A stretch of 64,000 nucleotides of DNA from Paraniabella hibiscisoli (lineage in GTDB: Bacteria > Bacteroidota > Bacteroidia > Chitinophagales > Chitinophagaceae): NCBI RefSeq assembly GCF_022512515.1, contig NZ_JAKWBK010000001.1, forward strand, positions 2,790,001 through 2,854,000, in the 5' to 3' direction. Below the pieces are notes generated by a model, which made no database searches, was not told the origin of the DNA, and worked only from the letters and a program-made list of their open reading frames with translations. Position 1 is the first letter of the stretch. Each line of letters begins with the position of its first letter. Shown piece by piece: positions 51,533-60,865 of this stretch. Position numbers and translations under genes: made by a program.

Positions 51533-54053
51533 ATGGATAACAGAAGAGACTTTCTCAAAAAAGCGATGCTACTTTCCGGAGCTGCCGGTGTATCCGGGTT
51601 TATGCCCGACTCAATAAAGGCGGCGATGGCCATAGATCCCAAAGCTGGAAGTACTTTCCTGGATGCAGAACATGTTGTGATCCTGATGCAGGAGAACCGC
51701 TCTTTTGACCATAGCTATGGAACTTTACAGGGCGTGAGAGGCTTTAACGATCCGCGGGCCATTACGCTTCCCAATAAAAAGCCGGTTTGGCTGCAAACAG
51801 ATGAGAAAGGCGATACCTACGCGCCCTTTCGGCTGGATATCAAAAAATCTAAAATTACCTGGATGGGAGACCTACCACACTCCAGGGCAAGCCAGGTAGA
51901 TGCCTACAATTCCGGGAAGTATGATCAATGGCTGCTCGCTAAAAAGTCGGGTAACAAAAAATATGCTTCTATGCCACTCACCCTGGGGCATTATACACGT
52001 GAAGACCTTCCGTTTTATTATGCTTTAGCAGATGCCTTCACCATCTGTGATCAGAATTTCTGTTCGGTAATGACCAGCACTACGCCTAACCGTTCTTTCT
52101 TTTGGACGGCCAATATTATGAGTGAAGAAGATGGGCTGGCAAAAGCTAATATCCGTAATACAGATTATGGAGCAGCCAAAATGCGTTGGGACAGCTTCCC
52201 CGAGTTACTTTCGAAAAATGATATCAGCTGGAAGTTCTACCAGAATGAGTTATCCACCGGTGGCGGCTTTAAAGGCGAAGAAAGATCATGGCTGGCTAAT
52301 TTTGGTTGTAACCTCCTGGAGTTTTTTGCCGCTTATAATGTGAAGTTCGCACCAAAATATATTCAAAGTCTGCAAACGCAGGTAGACACTTTGCCCGGCG
52401 AAATTGATAAACTGCAACAGGCCAGCCCGGGTGAAATGGATGAACAGAAAAACCTTGCGTCGATCAGGAACAAGCAGAAAGCTTTAGATGCAGCACTTGT
52501 TGAATTAAATAAATGGAACCAGGCACAGTATGAAAAGTTGACACCCAAAGAAAAGGAACTCTTCAACAATGCATTTGTTACCAACGCAGGAGATCCGGGT
52601 TATCGTAAGCTCGATAAATTGAGTTTTGAAGAGAATGGCCTGAAGAGAGAGCTGGAAGTGCCAGCCGGTGATATCTTTTACCAGTTCAGGAAAGATGTGA
52701 ATGAAGGGAAATTGCCTGCCGTATCCTGGCTGGCAGGTCCGCAGAAGTTTTCAGATCATCCCAGCGCACCCTGGTATGGGGCATGGTACCTTTCGGAGAT
52801 CATGGACATTTTAACCAAAAATCCCGCAGTTTGGCAAAAGACAATTTTTATTATTACCTATGATGAAAACGATGGATATTTTGATCATGTGCCGCCGTTT
52901 TCCATCTCTGATAATAAAGTGCCGGGCACGGGTAAATGTGTGCCGGAGATCAATACAGAAATAGAGCATGTGAGGTTTGATAACGAAGTAAAGCAAGGCA
53001 TACCGGCCAGCCAGGCACGGGAAGGTGCTGTAGGACTGGGTTTCAGGGTGCCTATGATCATTGCTTCGCCGTGGACCAGGGGTGGTAAAGTTTGCTCCCA
53101 GCTTTTTGAGCATACATCTACCTTGCAGTTCCTCGAAACTTTTTGCAATCAAAAATTTAAGAAAAATATTCACTTTAATAATATCAATCCCTGGAGGCGG
53201 GCCATCAGCGGTAATTTAACAGCGGCTTTCGACAGGTTTACTAATAACCTAGATATAAAAAAGGACCTGGTTGGTCGTGATGCACAGATCGAGAAAATCT
53301 ACAATGCAAAGTTTACACCAGAGCCAGCAGGGTTTCAAAAAATTACAGAAGAAGATCTTCGAAACGAATCATCAAAGAAATGGCTGCCTCAACAGGAGCA
53401 GGGTACCCGTAAGTCTTGTGCTATTCCTTACGAGCTATATGTGAACGGCGCATTCAATCGGAGCAGCAGGAGCTTTGAGCTTCAGTTGGAAGCTTCAAAA
53501 GAGCAGTTTGGAGAACAGGCCGCAGGCGCGCCATTTAAGGTTTACGCCATGGGTAGCCATAAAGCATTAAAGAATAAAGATGCGTTTGAACTTAATCGCA
53601 GCTGGAACTATACGCTTGCTGGGGTTCAAAACCATTGAAGAATGGCCATTGGAAGGCTTTGAGCATAAAAATTATCACCTGCGCGTATATGGACCTAACG
53701 GATTTTACCGCGAGTTTATTGGCGATAATAACACACCGGCGCTGGAAGTGAGCTGCCGTTATGAAAAGGCTAAGAAAATAACAGGTAATGTGGCATTGCA
53801 TTTTGCTAATACCGGGCAGCAGGATGTAGAATTGGAGATCATTGATAACGCTTATGGTAATCCAGTCTTGTACCCGGTTGTTGCCGCTAATCAAAAAAAT
53901 AAAACTGTTCTGCTGAATCTTAAAAAGTCAGCTAACTGGTATGACTTTACGGTGAAACTGAAAAATAAAAACACCATTGCCTATCGTTTTGCCGGGCATG
54001 TAGAAACCGGTGAAGAAAGCATTACGGATCCTGCAATGGGGAACCGCGGATAA
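51533..54053 (+). CDS. phosphocholine-specific phospholipase C, Tat-exported, frameshifted
   Basis: About 840 residues. Tat signal NRRDFLKK followed by a hydrophobic stretch. The phosphoesterase domain has HVVILMQENRSFDHSYGTLQGVRGF (nucleophile/metal block), TSTTPNRSFFWT, WLAGPQKFSDHPSAP and TYDENDGYFDHVPPF; two C-terminal DUF756 beta domains follow (PYELYVNGAFNRSSRSFELQLEA, NVALHFANTGQQDVELEIIDN). The frame changes near 53615. Acts on phosphatidylcholine or related lipids in the periplasm. Expressed on its own promoter 188 bp after the rhamnosidase. Confidence 0.92.
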
Positions 54054-54145
54054 AAATCAGAATCTCATTTTTTTGAGGATGCAAATATTGCTGTATAGAG
54101 CGTGAAGCGCCTGGGCTTCCGGTAGTGCATCTTGTAATTGAAAAA

Positions 54146-54182
54146 AAGTAGTAGTGATTTGCTACTACTTTATTTACCTTTG
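54146..54182 (+). promoter_or_regulatory. HxlR-operon promoter with 25-bp dyad
   Basis: AAGTAGTAG (54146-54154), 7-nt spacer, CTACTACTT (54162-54170): a perfect dyad, ending 4 bp before the -7 box TACCTTTG (54175-54182). A protein bound here would block the polymerase, fitting autoregulation by the HxlR protein. Confidence 0.7.
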
Positions 54183-54235
54183 CCTGGTAATGATGCGGAG
54201 GTGTTCCTGTCTGCGTTTTTAATTCATAGATTTAT

Positions 54236-54649
54236 ATGAAGTCTTTAGTAATGAGGTCTCGTTGTCCCATTAGCTGTACATTAGATCTGCTGGGAGATAA
54301 ATGGAGTTTACTGATCCTGAGGGATCTGTTGTTTTTTGAAAAGAATTCTTTTGGCGCTTTTCTGCTTTCCAGGGAGAAAATAGCGCGAAATATCCTGTCG
54401 GACAGGTTGGAGCATCTTTTACAGAGAGGATTTATGGTTAAGGAAATGGCGCCTGAGAATAAGTCGAAATTCCTGTATTATCCTACAGAGAAAGCCGTTG
54501 ACCTGGTTCCATTATTACTGGAGTTAGCTGTGTGGAGTGAAAAACATGAACCTTTCAGCAAGTCGAAACCCGAGGTGACCGCCTTTAAAAATAGTAAAGG
54601 TAAAGCCCTGCGTGATCTCAAAGCAAGAATGCGGACATTGGGAAATTAA
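54236..54649 (+). CDS. HxlR-family winged-helix regulator
   Basis: Intact, 137 residues. RCPISCTLDLLGDKWSLLILRDLLFF is the family signature, with the Cys of RCPI in the place used by redox- or electrophile-sensing members (YodB, HypR). Winged helix follows (EKIARNILSDRLEHLLQRGFMVKE). Start ATG 54236; an internal Met at 54251 is possible. It heads a three-gene unit with two alkylation-repair enzymes; control of that unit in response to alkylating or electrophilic stress is an inference. Confidence 0.92.
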   Translation: MKSLVMRSRCPISCTLDLLGDKWSLLILRDLLFFEKNSFGAFLLSREKIARNILSDRLEHLLQRGFMVKEMAPENKSKFLYYPTEKAVDLVPLLLELAVWSEKHEPFSKSKPEVTAFKNSKGKALRDLKARMRTLGN

Positions 54650-54683
54650 CGACAGAGAACTATCTGCGACGAATAGAAATAAT

Positions 54684-55196
54684 ATGGAAATAAACCAACG
54701 AGTAGTATATAAGGACCTGGTATCGCCTGTGGGCTTGATCCGGTTGATCGCTTCCGGTATAGGTTTAATGGCCGTTTTATGGGAAGGGGAGGATTATACA
54801 AGAACAAAACTGCCCGGCGCTGTAAGAGATGATGAAGATGTGATATTGATGCAGGCGGGGCAGCAGCTCGAAGAGTATTTTACGAAACAAAGAAAGGTTT
54901 TCGATATCCCGTTGGATCTGAGGGGGACCGAATTTCAGTTAAGTGTTTGGAATGCTTTGCTGGATATTCCTTACGGAGTCACGAAAACTTATGGGGCGCT
55001 TGCCCGTAAGTTGGGAGACATTAAAGCTGTAAGGGCCGTTGGCGGTGCGTTAAATAAAAACCCGGTGGCTGTTATAGTGCCTTGTCATAGGGTGGTGGGA
55101 GCATCGGGCAAGCTGGTAGGCTTTGCCGGTGGTCTTGCAAACAAATATATTTTACTCGATATTGAAAACGGCTATAAAATGCCGAAACTTTTTTAA
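54684..55196 (+). CDS. ogt: methylated-DNA-protein-cysteine methyltransferase
   Basis: Intact, 170 residues from ATG 54684. Suicide repair protein that takes methyl groups from O6-methylguanine onto Cys134 in the motif IVPCHRVV; also visible are the helix-turn-helix FQLSVWNALLDIPYGVTKTYGALA and the Asn hinge GGALNKNPV. No Ada-type N-terminal domain, so it belongs to the Ogt/MGMT type. Start lies 34 bp after the HxlR stop; AlkA-like gene follows. Confidence 0.94.
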   Translation: MEINQRVVYKDLVSPVGLIRLIASGIGLMAVLWEGEDYTRTKLPGAVRDDEDVILMQAGQQLEEYFTKQRKVFDIPLDLRGTEFQLSVWNALLDIPYGVTKTYGALARKLGDIKAVRAVGGALNKNPVAVIVPCHRVVGASGKLVGFAGGLANKYILLDIENGYKMPKLF

Positions 55197-55212
55197 CTCA
55201 ATTACCTGGATC

Positions 55213-55884
55213 GTGAAAGGAAAGTCAAAGAATTTATTGGTGGCGGCGCCTACATTCAATACCAAAAATTACGAGGAAATATGCAAGTGGCTGGCCGGCC
55301 GCGATAACGACCTCAGGGCCATTCTGGATGCGCATGGCTATCCTCCTATGTGGACAAGAGAAAATAGCTTTGAGTCGCTGGTACATATTATCCTGGAGCA
55401 ACAGGTGTCATTAGCATCCGCCCTGGCTGCGTTGCATAAACTAAGAGAAAAAGTAAAATCAGTTACGCCGGAAAATGTGCTTAAGCTTAGCGATGAAGAA
55501 ATGCGGGCTTGTTTTGTAAGCCGGCAAAAAATGGGTTATATAAGGGGGCTCGCTGCTGCAATAGAAAATAAAAGTATCGATTTAGAAGCACTCGCAATCA
55601 TGCCTGAAGAGGATATACGTAAAATATTGATTTCTTTAAAGGGCATTGGTGACTGGACGGTTGATGTTTACCTGATGTTTGTTCTTCGACGGGCAGATAT
55701 TTTCCCGATTGGAGATCTTGCTGCAGTAAATGCAGTAAAACGATTAAAGCAGCTGGCTGCTTCAACCAACAGAGAGGATGTGCTGGCTATCAGCGAAACC
55801 TGGAAGCCGTTTCGGACAGTTGCCAGCATGATGCTTTGGCATTATTACCTGTCTAATACGGGGAAGAAAGATCTGCCTGTTTGA
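55213..55884 (+). CDS. AlkA-like DNA-3-methyladenine glycosylase
   Basis: Intact, about 223 residues from GTG 55213, 16 bp after ogt. HhH-GPD superfamily: SFESLVHIILEQQVSLASALAALHKL, hairpin LISLKGIGDWTVDVYLMF, and the catalytic-Asp segment IFPIGDLAAVNAVKRL. It lacks the AlkA N-terminal beta domain, so it is the short form. Removes alkylated purines and complements Ogt in the same operon. Confidence 0.92.
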   Translation: MKGKSKNLLVAAPTFNTKNYEEICKWLAGRDNDLRAILDAHGYPPMWTRENSFESLVHIILEQQVSLASALAALHKLREKVKSVTPENVLKLSDEEMRACFVSRQKMGYIRGLAAAIENKSIDLEALAIMPEEDIRKILISLKGIGDWTVDVYLMFVLRRADIFPIGDLAAVNAVKRLKQLAASTNREDVLAISETWKPFRTVASMMLWHYYLSNTGKKDLPV

Positions 55885-55933
55885 TCAGTAATATATTTTC
55901 GCTGCAAGAAGTTCCCGCAAAAGATAAAATTAT

Positions 55934-56518
55934 ATGGAGGCCGAAGAAGTATTAAGACAACATTTGCTGAAAACTATAACGCTTACCGATGAGGAGTTTG
56001 CGTATATAAGCGCTCATTTTAAACCGCTTTCTTTTAAGAAGGGGCAGGTGATTATTGCCCCGGGTGATAAGGTGGACTCAGAATATTTTGTGTTGAATGG
56101 TTGTTTGAAATCCTATGCTACGAATGATGATCTGAAAATGTTTATTCTGCAGTTTGCGATGCCTGGATGGTGGGCCTCTGATTACAATGCTCTAGTGTAC
56201 CAGTTGAAGGCAACGATTACTGTTGATTGTATCACGGATGCGGAAGTGCTTTGTTTGAGCACCGACGACCGGGAAAAACTCTGTAATGAAATACATCAGT
56301 TCGAACGGTTCTTTCGGTTAAGAACCAATAAAGGCTATGTAGCAGCACATAAGCGGTTGCTTTCTTTTATGAATAACGATGCGAGAGGCAGATACGAAGA
56401 GTTGATGAAGACTTATCCCGAGCTCTACAATATGGTACCCAAGCAATTGATCGCCGCTTACCTGGGTGTATCCAGAGAAACATTGAGCAGGCTAAACTAT
56501 AAGAAGCATATGTTTTAG
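55934..56518 (+). CDS. Crp/Fnr-family transcriptional regulator
   Basis: Intact, 194 residues. N-terminal cyclic-nucleotide-binding-like barrel (FKKGQVIIAPGDKVDSEYFVLNGCLKSY) without the Arg/Ser phosphate-binding cassette of true cAMP binders, a dimer helix, and a C-terminal HTH ending VPKQLIAAYLGVSRETLSRL. Typical of the many Bacteroidota regulators in this family. Two perfect Crp-type dyads (58200-58215 and 58237-58252) lie 1.7 kb downstream, before an SDR gene, and are candidate targets. Confidence 0.92.
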   Translation: MEAEEVLRQHLLKTITLTDEEFAYISAHFKPLSFKKGQVIIAPGDKVDSEYFVLNGCLKSYATNDDLKMFILQFAMPGWWASDYNALVYQLKATITVDCITDAEVLCLSTDDREKLCNEIHQFERFFRLRTNKGYVAAHKRLLSFMNNDARGRYEELMKTYPELYNMVPKQLIAAYLGVSRETLSRLNYKKHMF

Positions 56519-56553
56519 CCTGACCAGTAATTGCTCCATTGCTAATATAACTA

Positions 56554-56925
56554 TTACTCAGCTATTTCGTTTACGGTAATTTTTTCTACTGGTTTAGGCA
56601 GATACCACAGCATAAAGCCAACCAGCAATCCGCAACCTATTTGTGCGCCCAGTGCATAATGATAGGCCACTTGTATACTATGCGTGTGATCTACCCAAAC
56701 AAGACACATCAGAAAATGGAACAAAATGGCTCATAAGCCAATAGTGAAATCACTGAAACCCAATAACGAATCGTCTACAAGCAGCGATAAGCCTGCTTTC
56801 TTTTTCTGCCGCTGATTGTAAAAGAAATAGATAAAGATGCCGGCTCTTAATACCAGTAATGCAAAACTCCACCAGGTCTGGCCCGATTCTCTTCCTTGTA
56901 TGGGTGGATATATCATGCCTTTCTT
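56554..56925 (-). pseudogene. fragment of a membrane transporter (probably MFS DHA2 type)
   Basis: Remnant of a multi-helix membrane protein: TWWSFALLVLRAGIFIYFFYNQRQKKKAG, then SLLVDDSLLGFSDFTIGL and a TGA stop near 56730, after which the same frame continues AILFHFLMCLVWVDHTHSIQVAYHYALGAQIGCGLLVGFMLWYLPKPVEK to TAA 56554. The middle section resembles the helix 6-7 region, and the end the last helix, of 14-helix drug/H+ antiporters, so most of the protein is missing. Its 5' end is fused to a truncated PEP mutase-like gene. Confidence 0.6.
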
Positions 56926-56929
56926 CAAT

Positions 56930-57256
56930 ATTGATCCCTCCAATGCCGGCGTCCAACAAAATCTTTACGTTCTCCGCAACTACCGGGGGATTACCGCTAT
57001 AGCCATTTTCAAAATCAACGGATAGGGGTACTTTAATAACACGGGCAATGCTTCTTGCCACCTGCGCATTGAGGGTAGCGCTCATCCTATATCCGTCAGG
57101 ATAACCTAGCGCCCAGGCTACTCCCGCGCTGGTAGTAGCAATGGCCGTTGCTCCCGCATCTTCGATTATTTTTGCGTTTGCCGCATCCCGGGCATTGGGC
57201 AAGATCAATGGCTTCGCTTGCCGGTGCAGGCTGCTAAATATTTCAGCTGTATTCAT
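56930..57256 (-). pseudogene. truncated isocitrate lyase/PEP mutase-family gene
   Basis: The first 110 residues (MNTAEIFSSLHRQAKPLILPNARDAANAKIIEDAGA, VAWALGYPDG, PLSVDFENGYSG, LLDAGIGGINIEE) are clearly of the PEP mutase/isocitrate lyase superfamily, whose members have about 250-300 residues. After GINIEE the similarity ends abruptly and the sequence becomes the transporter fragment in another frame. The deletion takes the rest of the barrel, so the protein cannot be functional as read. Confidence 0.8.
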
Positions 57257-57295
57257 AATCTTCTTTTATCATTTTGATGAATGAAACGAAATGGA

Positions 57296-58111
57296 TCAGC
57301 CATGTGCTTCATCAGAAACCTGTTTCCACGCGTCCCATTCAGCCCAGCGCGCTTCATAATTTTGTTGTACCAGCGGATAAGCTACTTTGCCAAGAAATAA
57401 TCTTAGCGGTGGTTGTTCGCTGTCTACCAATTGTAAAATGGCTTTTATAGTAGACTCGGGATTTCCGAAAAAGTCTGGTGTGAAGTTGGCATACAGATCA
57501 GCTTTTACCTGCTCATACACTTCAATTGGTTCCGTATGTATGGCCGATCCGCCGCCCCAGTCTGTTGAAAAGGCGTTGGGTTCTACCAAAGAAAGTTTAA
57601 TACCAAAGGGCGCAACTTCAGGAACCATTGATTCGGTTAATCCTTCTACTGCAAATTTCGAGGCATTGTAGATGCCGAGTACAGGTACGGTAGCTACACC
57701 CAGTACACTTGATACCTGTATAATATGCCCGGATTTTTGTTCCCGCATAATGGGTATGGCAGCTTGTGTAGCCCAAAGAAGGCCAAAGAAATTAGTCTCA
57801 AACTGATCTCTTGCCTGTTGCTCTGTGGTTTCCTCAACAGCACCAAAAAGACCGAACCCTGCGTTATTAATTAGCACATCAATTCTTCCGAAATGATCCC
57901 TGGCTTTATTTACTGCAGTAAAAACAGCCTCCCTGTTATTTACATCCAGCTGAACCGGTAGGATATTGTCCTTATACTGTTGAACCAGGTCTTCCAGGTT
58001 CTTGATATTGCGGGCGGTAGCAATCACTTTATCGCCGCGTTTCAAAAAAGCTTCAGCCCAGATTTTACCGAATCCTTTGGAAGCACCTGTAATAAAAATT
58101 GTCTTTGACAT
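57296..58111 (-). CDS. short-chain dehydrogenase/reductase
   Basis: Intact, 271 residues. NAD(P)-binding TGASKGFGK at residues 8-16, NNAGFGLFG, catalytic Ser in VSSVLGVATVPVLGIYNASK with the Tyr-x-x-x-Lys pair (YNASK). Of the classical SDR type, with a long C-terminal substrate region; substrate unknown. Upstream are two perfect Crp-type dyads, 89 and 126 bp before the start. Confidence 0.92.
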   Translation of the reverse strand: MSKTIFITGASKGFGKIWAEAFLKRGDKVIATARNIKNLEDLVQQYKDNILPVQLDVNNREAVFTAVNKARDHFGRIDVLINNAGFGLFGAVEETTEQQARDQFETNFFGLLWATQAAIPIMREQKSGHIIQVSSVLGVATVPVLGIYNASKFAVEGLTESMVPEVAPFGIKLSLVEPNAFSTDWGGGSAIHTEPIEVYEQVKADLYANFTPDFFGNPESTIKAILQLVDSEQPPLRLFLGKVAYPLVQQNYEARWAEWDAWKQVSDEAHG

Positions 58112-58199
58112 TGTTATTTATTTTTTGTTAATCAATTGATGGTGTAGACATGCTATCACTATCGTTACACAAAGGTGGTAAGGAAACAGGAGCTCATTG

Positions 58200-58215
58200 T
58201 GTGACGCGCATCACA
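58200..58215. promoter_or_regulatory. Crp-type dyad 1
   Basis: TGTGACGCGCATCACA, the exact TGTGA-N6-TCACA pattern of Crp-family sites, 89 bp upstream of the SDR start. Confidence 0.75.
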
Positions 58216-58236
58216 TTTGAATAGGTTGTTCAATTA

Positions 58237-58252
58237 TGTGACCTGCGTCACA
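58237..58252. promoter_or_regulatory. Crp-type dyad 2
   Basis: TGTGACCTGCGTCACA, again exact TGTGA-N6-TCACA, 37 bp centre to centre from dyad 1 (about 3.5 helical turns). Confidence 0.75.
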
Positions 58253-58575
58253 TTGGGTAGGCAGGGGCGTTTTATAATCCGGCAACCAGTTGGTATTCCG
58301 GTGTTCATCCTTTGGCAGAATGCTTTCATCGAAGATATTCAGTAGCTAATCGAAAATGGGCTGGATGAAGCACTATTGATGACTAGCTTGCACGTTGATA
58401 AAGGATAAAGTGCCTCATTCAGTTACAAGAAAGTTACTGTTGGTTGAGTTTTCGCAAATGAAGCAGGGATCTGTCCCCGACCAATATCCAAAATCACAAA
58501 ATTGAGTCTAAACAAAAAAATAACCGGTAACGACCGGATAATGACTCTGTCTGTTATAACTTTTAAGAAAGTTGC
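58253..58575. other. intergenic stretch before large secreted protein
   Basis: No coding frame. A short inverted repeat AACCGGTAACGACCGG (near 58525) lies just before the next gene. Nothing else seen. Confidence 0.5.
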
Positions 58576-60164
58576 ATGAACAATAGGAACACAGTTCTTA
58601 CATTATTTGCCTGTTTGTTAATGGCAAATATTTATGCTCAACGGGTATCGGGGATTTATACCAGTTTTAATTATAATGGTACCGGCTACTGGCATAGTAC
58701 CGGTCCAGGTACGGGAACCGTTAACCAGCCTGGTGATAGCCATGACCTGCTGGCATTTACCTGGAAAGGAGCTACCTATACTACTGGTGTAGATGATGCA
58801 CGTATCGAGGCTATTACACCCACTGTGCCTTCATTGGTTAAACAAACATTCAGGGCGCTTCCGGTGAGTGCTTTACCGGCACCCGCTTCAGGTACCTTTG
58901 TAGGAGTAGGTGTTAATTATGTTACAAACACCGCCAATACCAGTATGGAATACTATCTTACTGATGGTGTGCGCGGTCTTAATTTAGGCACCGGTATTTA
59001 CAATCTTCCTACTGGTAAGATCAGCAAGTACACCATACAGGTGAATACTACCGCTTTCACATCGCCGGCTATATTGATCACACAGGTAGGCAGTTATGCT
59101 ACAGATATTAATGACGAATTTTATTTTGTAGATGCTGCGGGAAATGTACTGGGCCAGAAACGTATTATCGATTTTGATACGATAGGGTCAGTAGGAATAG
59201 GCCGGTATAAATTCTATAATATACTTTCTTCAGGATTAGTTTACAATTCAAGTGTAAGCAGCAGTGCTACAAGAGATATCAGGCTGGTGGCTTTTTCCCT
59301 GGCCGATTTTGGCATAACCTCTGCTAACATGGCCCAGGTACACCAGTTCTGGCATAAGCTTTCCGGTAACAGCGATCAGGCTTTTATCGGCGCTTATAAT
59401 ACAGAAACAATCAAGGTCTTCCAGTCTATAAGCGGGTTTGTATATGTTGGCGGATCGACACCCGGAACCCCGGGATATGCAGGTGCAACTGTAACTATTT
59501 ACAATGAAACGGGTATTGCGGTAGGTACTACTGTCACCAATCCTGCCGGTTATTATTTGTTTGGCGACCTTGCTCCCGGTAACTATACCATCCGGCTAAC
59601 TGTTCCCAATGGCCGTACAATTACCGGGGCATCAGACAGTCAAACAGATGACAGTATTGCTGTAACACTGGCCGACGAACCGGTTACCAATACCTGGTTT
59701 TCTTTGAACCAAACTCTGCCAGTGGATTTTGGGGCCGTAACTGCAAAAATGACGCAAAATGGGTTGCTGGTAAACTGGAGCACTTTAAAAGAAATGAATA
59801 ATGATCACTTTGAAGTAGAAGCCTCTTCAGATGGAGCTCATTTTCATACCCTGGGAAGTCTTTCTTCCAAAGCAATTGAGGGCGATTCCGATAGCACTTT
59901 ATTTTATGTTTTGGAAATCAACCGGGAAAAGTTAAATGCTGTATTGGGCTTGACACTCTCAATGCTTTCCCTGGTATCCATGGCCGGATTCAAAAAAAGG
60001 AGATGGGTACTGGTGGTGCTGGTGGCTGTAACAGGTTGTATGCCTGCAGCAAAAATGAAAACAGTATGGTTACTAAAGAGACCGAGGTTTTTGTACGTAT
60101 CAAACAGGTTGATAAGGATGCAAACTTTAAATACAGCAAGACTGTAAAAGTTGAACAATACTAA
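58576..60164 (+). CDS. secreted protein with SdrD B-like domain, frameshifted
   Basis: About 530 residues. Signal peptide MNNRNTVLTLFACLLMANIYAQ; a large beta-rich N-terminal domain (YTSFNYNGTGYWHSTGPGTGTVN..) that I do not recognise; an SdrD B/Cna B-like module with ISGFVYVGGSTPGTPGYAGATVTIYNETG and NPAGYYLFGDLAPGNYTIRL; a domain opening LPVDFGAVTAKMTQNGLLVNWST, common in surface proteins of this phylum; then a hydrophobic helix (LGLTLSMLSLVSMAGF) and short basic tail. The frame changes near 60035; the end is at TAA 60164 (KTVKVEQY). Cell-surface or secreted; function unknown. Confidence 0.75.
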
Positions 60165-60222
60165 TACCTGATTTTAGTATACATGGGTTTTGCCACACCA
60201 CAGAAGCCTGTGTTTCGGGTTC

Positions 60223-60591
60223 TTATTTTCGTTCCTGAACATTAAAAACAGTGCCCGCCGGGTCCATGATCCAATGCATGTTGGATGGCAGTGCCTCAAT
60301 ATCGTCGCAGAGGGTTACATTATTGGCCTTTAAGTATTCCGTGGTTGTATCCATATCAGGTACGGTTAACTGCAGCCAGGTTTCCGAATGCGTATAGTTG
60401 TCAACACAATCCAGCCACAAAACATTAGATCCAAATACTATCTTATGAGTCTTGGAAACTGTGGGGTTCTGAATCGGTTGCTCCTCCACTTCTAATTTCA
60501 AAATATCCCTGTAAAACAATACGGTTTGCTCATATTGGTGTTTGGGTATTTTGATCGCAATATTAATACCTGCCTGAAAATGTATATCCAT
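60223..60591 (-). CDS. VOC-superfamily (glyoxalase-like) protein
   Basis: Intact, 122 residues, one VOC module pair: YEQTVLFYRDILKLEVEEQ and VFGSNVLWLDCVDNYTHSETWLQLTV, then EYLKANNVTLCDDIEALPSNMHWIMDPAGTVFNVQE. The ending Asp-Pro-x-Gly-x-x-Phe is the usual VOC close. Metal ligands are not obvious, and no neighbour suggests a substrate. Confidence 0.88.
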   Translation of the reverse strand: MDIHFQAGINIAIKIPKHQYEQTVLFYRDILKLEVEEQPIQNPTVSKTHKIVFGSNVLWLDCVDNYTHSETWLQLTVPDMDTTTEYLKANNVTLCDDIEALPSNMHWIMDPAGTVFNVQERK

Positions 60592-60865
60592 TATTAAATT
60601 TTTTAATATAGTGCCAGATCACATCCTTTTACCGGATTCGTTTAATACGGGTTAAAATTAAAAAGACTTCAGCTGGTTGCTCTTGTCATGAGACAAGAAA
60701 ACAATTTTGAAGCGGATACAAAAAAGATAGCATGTTTTGAGCTGAAAAAGCATTGGCTTCTTTGCCACCGTTGTTTTTATCAATACATTTATTATAAAAT
60801 TGCGGGAGCCGATGCCCGGTCAAACAATATATTTTTTGAATTGTTAAGCATTCAACAACGCTATT

